The notes under the pieces: generated by a model | Told to the model about the DNA's origin: nothing | Seen by the model: the letters and a program-made list of their open reading frames with translations, nothing else | The model's database searches: none | Translations under genes and position numbers: made by a program | Shown: positions 6,895 to 8,172 of the stretch, piece after piece | How positions within the stretch are numbered: position 1 is the stretch's first letter | Layout of the letters: each line of letters opens with the position of its first letter | Source: Chloroflexota bacterium | GTDB lineage: Bacteria > Chloroflexota > Limnocylindria > Limnocylindrales > CSP1-4 | Assembly (NCBI GenBank): GCA_021812735.1 | Contig: JAKAMV010000419.1 | Coordinates: forward strand, 1-8,172 | Direction: 5' to 3' | Length of the DNA stretch: 8,172 bases

Positions 6895-8043
6895 TCAGGC
6901 ACCCGCCCCGTCGCGGGCAGCGCGTCGCCGAGTCGCCGCCGCGCGTCTGGTGCGCGCCGCGCTGGCCAGCGCTCGGAGAGCCTCGGTCCCTGTCTTGCCG
7001 CCAACCGCGGGCGTGCCCGTCCTGGCCCTCGCTGCCGCCATGGCGGCCTCGCTCGGCGTCAACCCGAGGGTCCTCTCCCCGGGGAGCTCACTCCAACGGG
7101 GCCCTCGACGGACCGCCTCTCCCGCGTTGCCCCGCGCCAGCGCCAGGAGCCCGGCCACGCCAGTTCGGTCGGCGGCCGGCAGCCGTTGACACCACGAACA
7201 GAAATGCGTCCCCCGTTGGCCCACCGTGATGCGCCGCATGGGCCGCCCACAGCGCAGGCAGGGCAGCCCGGTCCGCTGGTAGGCCCGAAGGTATCCCTGC
7301 ATCTCGCCATCGCCCGACGGCGCCGTGTAGTCATCGATCGAGCTGCCGCGCCGCGCGACAGCCTCCGCAAGGACCTCCCTCAGCGCCCCGTACAGACGCG
7401 CTTCGTCGCCGGGCCGCAGCCTCGCGACGGTGCGCAACGGATGGAGGCGCGCGCGCCAGAGCGCCTCGTCCGCGTAGATGTTGCCAACGCCGGCGAGGAA
7501 CGACTGGTCGAGCAGGAGCGACTTCAGGCGCCCACGCCGCGCGTGCAACCGCTCGCGAAACTGCGCCAGGGTGAAGTCGGGGGCTAGCGGCTCCGGACCG
7601 TGCCGGGCGAAGAGGTCGACGGACCCGTCGATACCGTCTGGACCGCGCCGCTCGCTGACCACCCGGCCCAACGCGTCGCGTCGATAGAGCCCGACACGGG
7701 CGAACTTGCGCATGTCGCGCAGCCGCAGCTGGCGCCCATCGTCGAGGTCGATGACCAGGTGGACGTGGCGGTCCGCTGGCCGCTCTGCCGGGACCACAAA
7801 GAGCTGCCCGGTCATCCGCACCTGGATCGCGAGCACGCCTCCGCCGTGGAGATCGAGCAGGAGCCATTTGGCGCGGCGCCAGACATGAGCCACGCGACGG
7901 CCGTGCAGGCCGGCGACGAAATCTGCCAGGTCCGGGTACGCGACCATGCGTGGCCAATCGGTCCGCACGCCCGTGATCGTTCGGCCGACCACGAGGGCTC
8001 GCAGGTCGCGCGCGATCGTCTCGACCTCGGGAAGCTCGGGCAC
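6895..8043 (-). CDS. mutM: Formamidopyrimidine-DNA glycosylase (Fpg/MutM) with C-terminal extension
   Basis: Bifunctional base-excision repair enzyme that removes 8-oxoguanine and formamidopyrimidines and cuts the abasic site by beta/delta elimination. The start at GTG 8043 is forced by chemistry: removal of residue 1 exposes the catalytic Pro2 of PELPEVET. Also seen are Glu3, Lys59 (RRAKWLLLDL), the lesion-space residues Met77, Arg112 and Phe114, VGNIYADE with Asn188, and a complete zinc finger C262-x2-C265-x16-C282-x2-C285 with Arg277 (QRGTHF). Fpg usually ends near the last Cys (about 270-290 residues); this one continues to 382 with an Ala/Arg-rich, probably disordered tail. A good Shine-Dalgarno precedes the start. 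It is the first visible gene of an operon with the ABC-F and coaE genes. Nei is less likely because the motifs are of the Fpg type. Confidence 0.97.
   Translation of the reverse strand: MPELPEVETIARDLRALVVGRTITGVRTDWPRMVAYPDLADFVAGLHGRRVAHVWRRAKWLLLDLHGGGVLAIQVRMTGQLFVVPAERPADRHVHLVIDLDDGRQLRLRDMRKFARVGLYRRDALGRVVSERRGPDGIDGSVDLFARHGPEPLAPDFTLAQFRERLHARRGRLKSLLLDQSFLAGVGNIYADEALWRARLHPLRTVARLRPGDEARLYGALREVLAEAVARRGSSIDDYTAPSGDGEMQGYLRAYQRTGLPCLRCGRPMRRITVGQRGTHFCSWCQRLPAADRTGVAGLLALARGNAGEAVRRGPRWSELPGERTLGLTPSEAAMAAARARTGTPAVGGKTGTEALRALASAARTRRAAATRRRAARDGAGA
6898..7179 (-). other. Extra C-terminal tail of Fpg
   Basis: Residues about 289-382 follow the zinc finger and have no counterpart in E. 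coli Fpg. The tail contains a moderately ordered-looking part (GVAGLLALARGNAGEAV, then LPGERTLGLTPSEAAMAAARAR) and an Arg/Ala-rich end (TRRAAATRRRAA). Strong positive charge suggests DNA or nucleic-acid contact, which is inference. Confidence 0.65.
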
Positions 8044-8051
8044 CGTCAGCG

Positions 8052-8058
8052 CCTCCCC
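8052..8058 (-). promoter_or_regulatory. Ribosome binding site of fpg
   Basis: GGGGAGG on the minus strand, 8 bases before GTG 8043, supports this start over the more distant in-frame TTG at 8139. Confidence 0.6.
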
Positions 8059-8172
8059 GCAGGGGCGGCTTTGGGGGCGCCCATCGATCCGGGGCCGTTC
8101 CCAGCCGGCTTGGCAGTCGCGCCACCGCCACGCACCCAACCGCTCATCTCGGGCGCACGACGAGCTGACCCT

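Noticed and set aside
6894..7004. Longer ABC-F start at 7004
   Set aside because: It would overlap the fpg tail by more than 100 bases and adds a low-complexity Arg/Ala stretch; the ATPase domain begins normally from GTG 6893 or 6902.
8044..8139. Longer Fpg start at TTG 8139
   Set aside because: Fpg needs Pro2 as its N-terminal nucleophile after removal of residue 1, so the protein must begin at GTG 8043.
8144..8172. Possible end of an upstream minus-strand gene reading GQLVVRPR then TGA
   Set aside because: Only 8 codons are visible and another frame is also open to a TGA just before fpg; neither can be identified, and neither resembles the end of PolA as I know it.
1..8172. CRISPR array, insertion sequence, tRNA/rRNA, toxin-antitoxin or phage-defence system
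   Set aside because: No spaced direct repeats, transposase motifs, tRNA-like cloverleaf or defence-related domains were found on either strand.

Overview
The window is a very GC-rich bacterial chromosomal segment, dense and almost entirely coding. It holds six protein genes: one cut by the left edge, four in a minus-strand repair and housekeeping block, and one plus-strand gene between them. GTG starts (permease, CoaE, ABC-F, Fpg), short intergenic gaps, TAnnnT-type -10 boxes close to start codons and UvrB sequence style suggest a high-GC lineage such as Chloroflexota (Limnocylindria/Dormibacter-like) or, less likely, Actinomycetota. This placement is an inference from reading alone.

Layout. 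Positions 1-850 (minus) are the N-terminal 283 residues of an ArsB-family anion/arsenite permease that runs off the left edge. A compact divergent intergenic region (851-1048) rich in GC inverted repeats separates it from a PfpI/DJ-1 family protein (1049-1585, plus). That gene converges on uvrB (1626-4025, minus) across a 40-base gap holding a strong hairpin. Upstream of uvrB is a short, distinctly AT-richer promoter patch with two TAGTAT boxes and a LexA-box-like sequence. Next come coaE (4138-4794), an ABC-F ATPase of Uup type (4791-6893) and fpg/mutM (6895-8043), all minus. They read fpg -> abcF -> coaE with a 1-base gap and a 4-base GTGA overlap, so they are almost certainly one operon. 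uvrB follows in the same direction, apparently with its own promoter.

Functionally, two DNA-repair enzymes dominate: Fpg (oxidised-base excision) and UvrB (nucleotide excision repair damage verification). They flank CoaE (last step of CoA synthesis) and a translation-linked ABC-F ATPase. The fpg...coaE association recalls the polA-mutM-ytaF-coaE order of Bacillus subtilis. I see no mobile element, CRISPR array, RNA gene or clearly new multi-gene system. The most notable features are long C-terminal additions on both repair enzymes (UvrB +132 residues ending in a Trp-rich segment; Fpg about +94 residues), a plausible SOS operator at uvrB, and a divergent PfpI-family member with altered residues near its active site.
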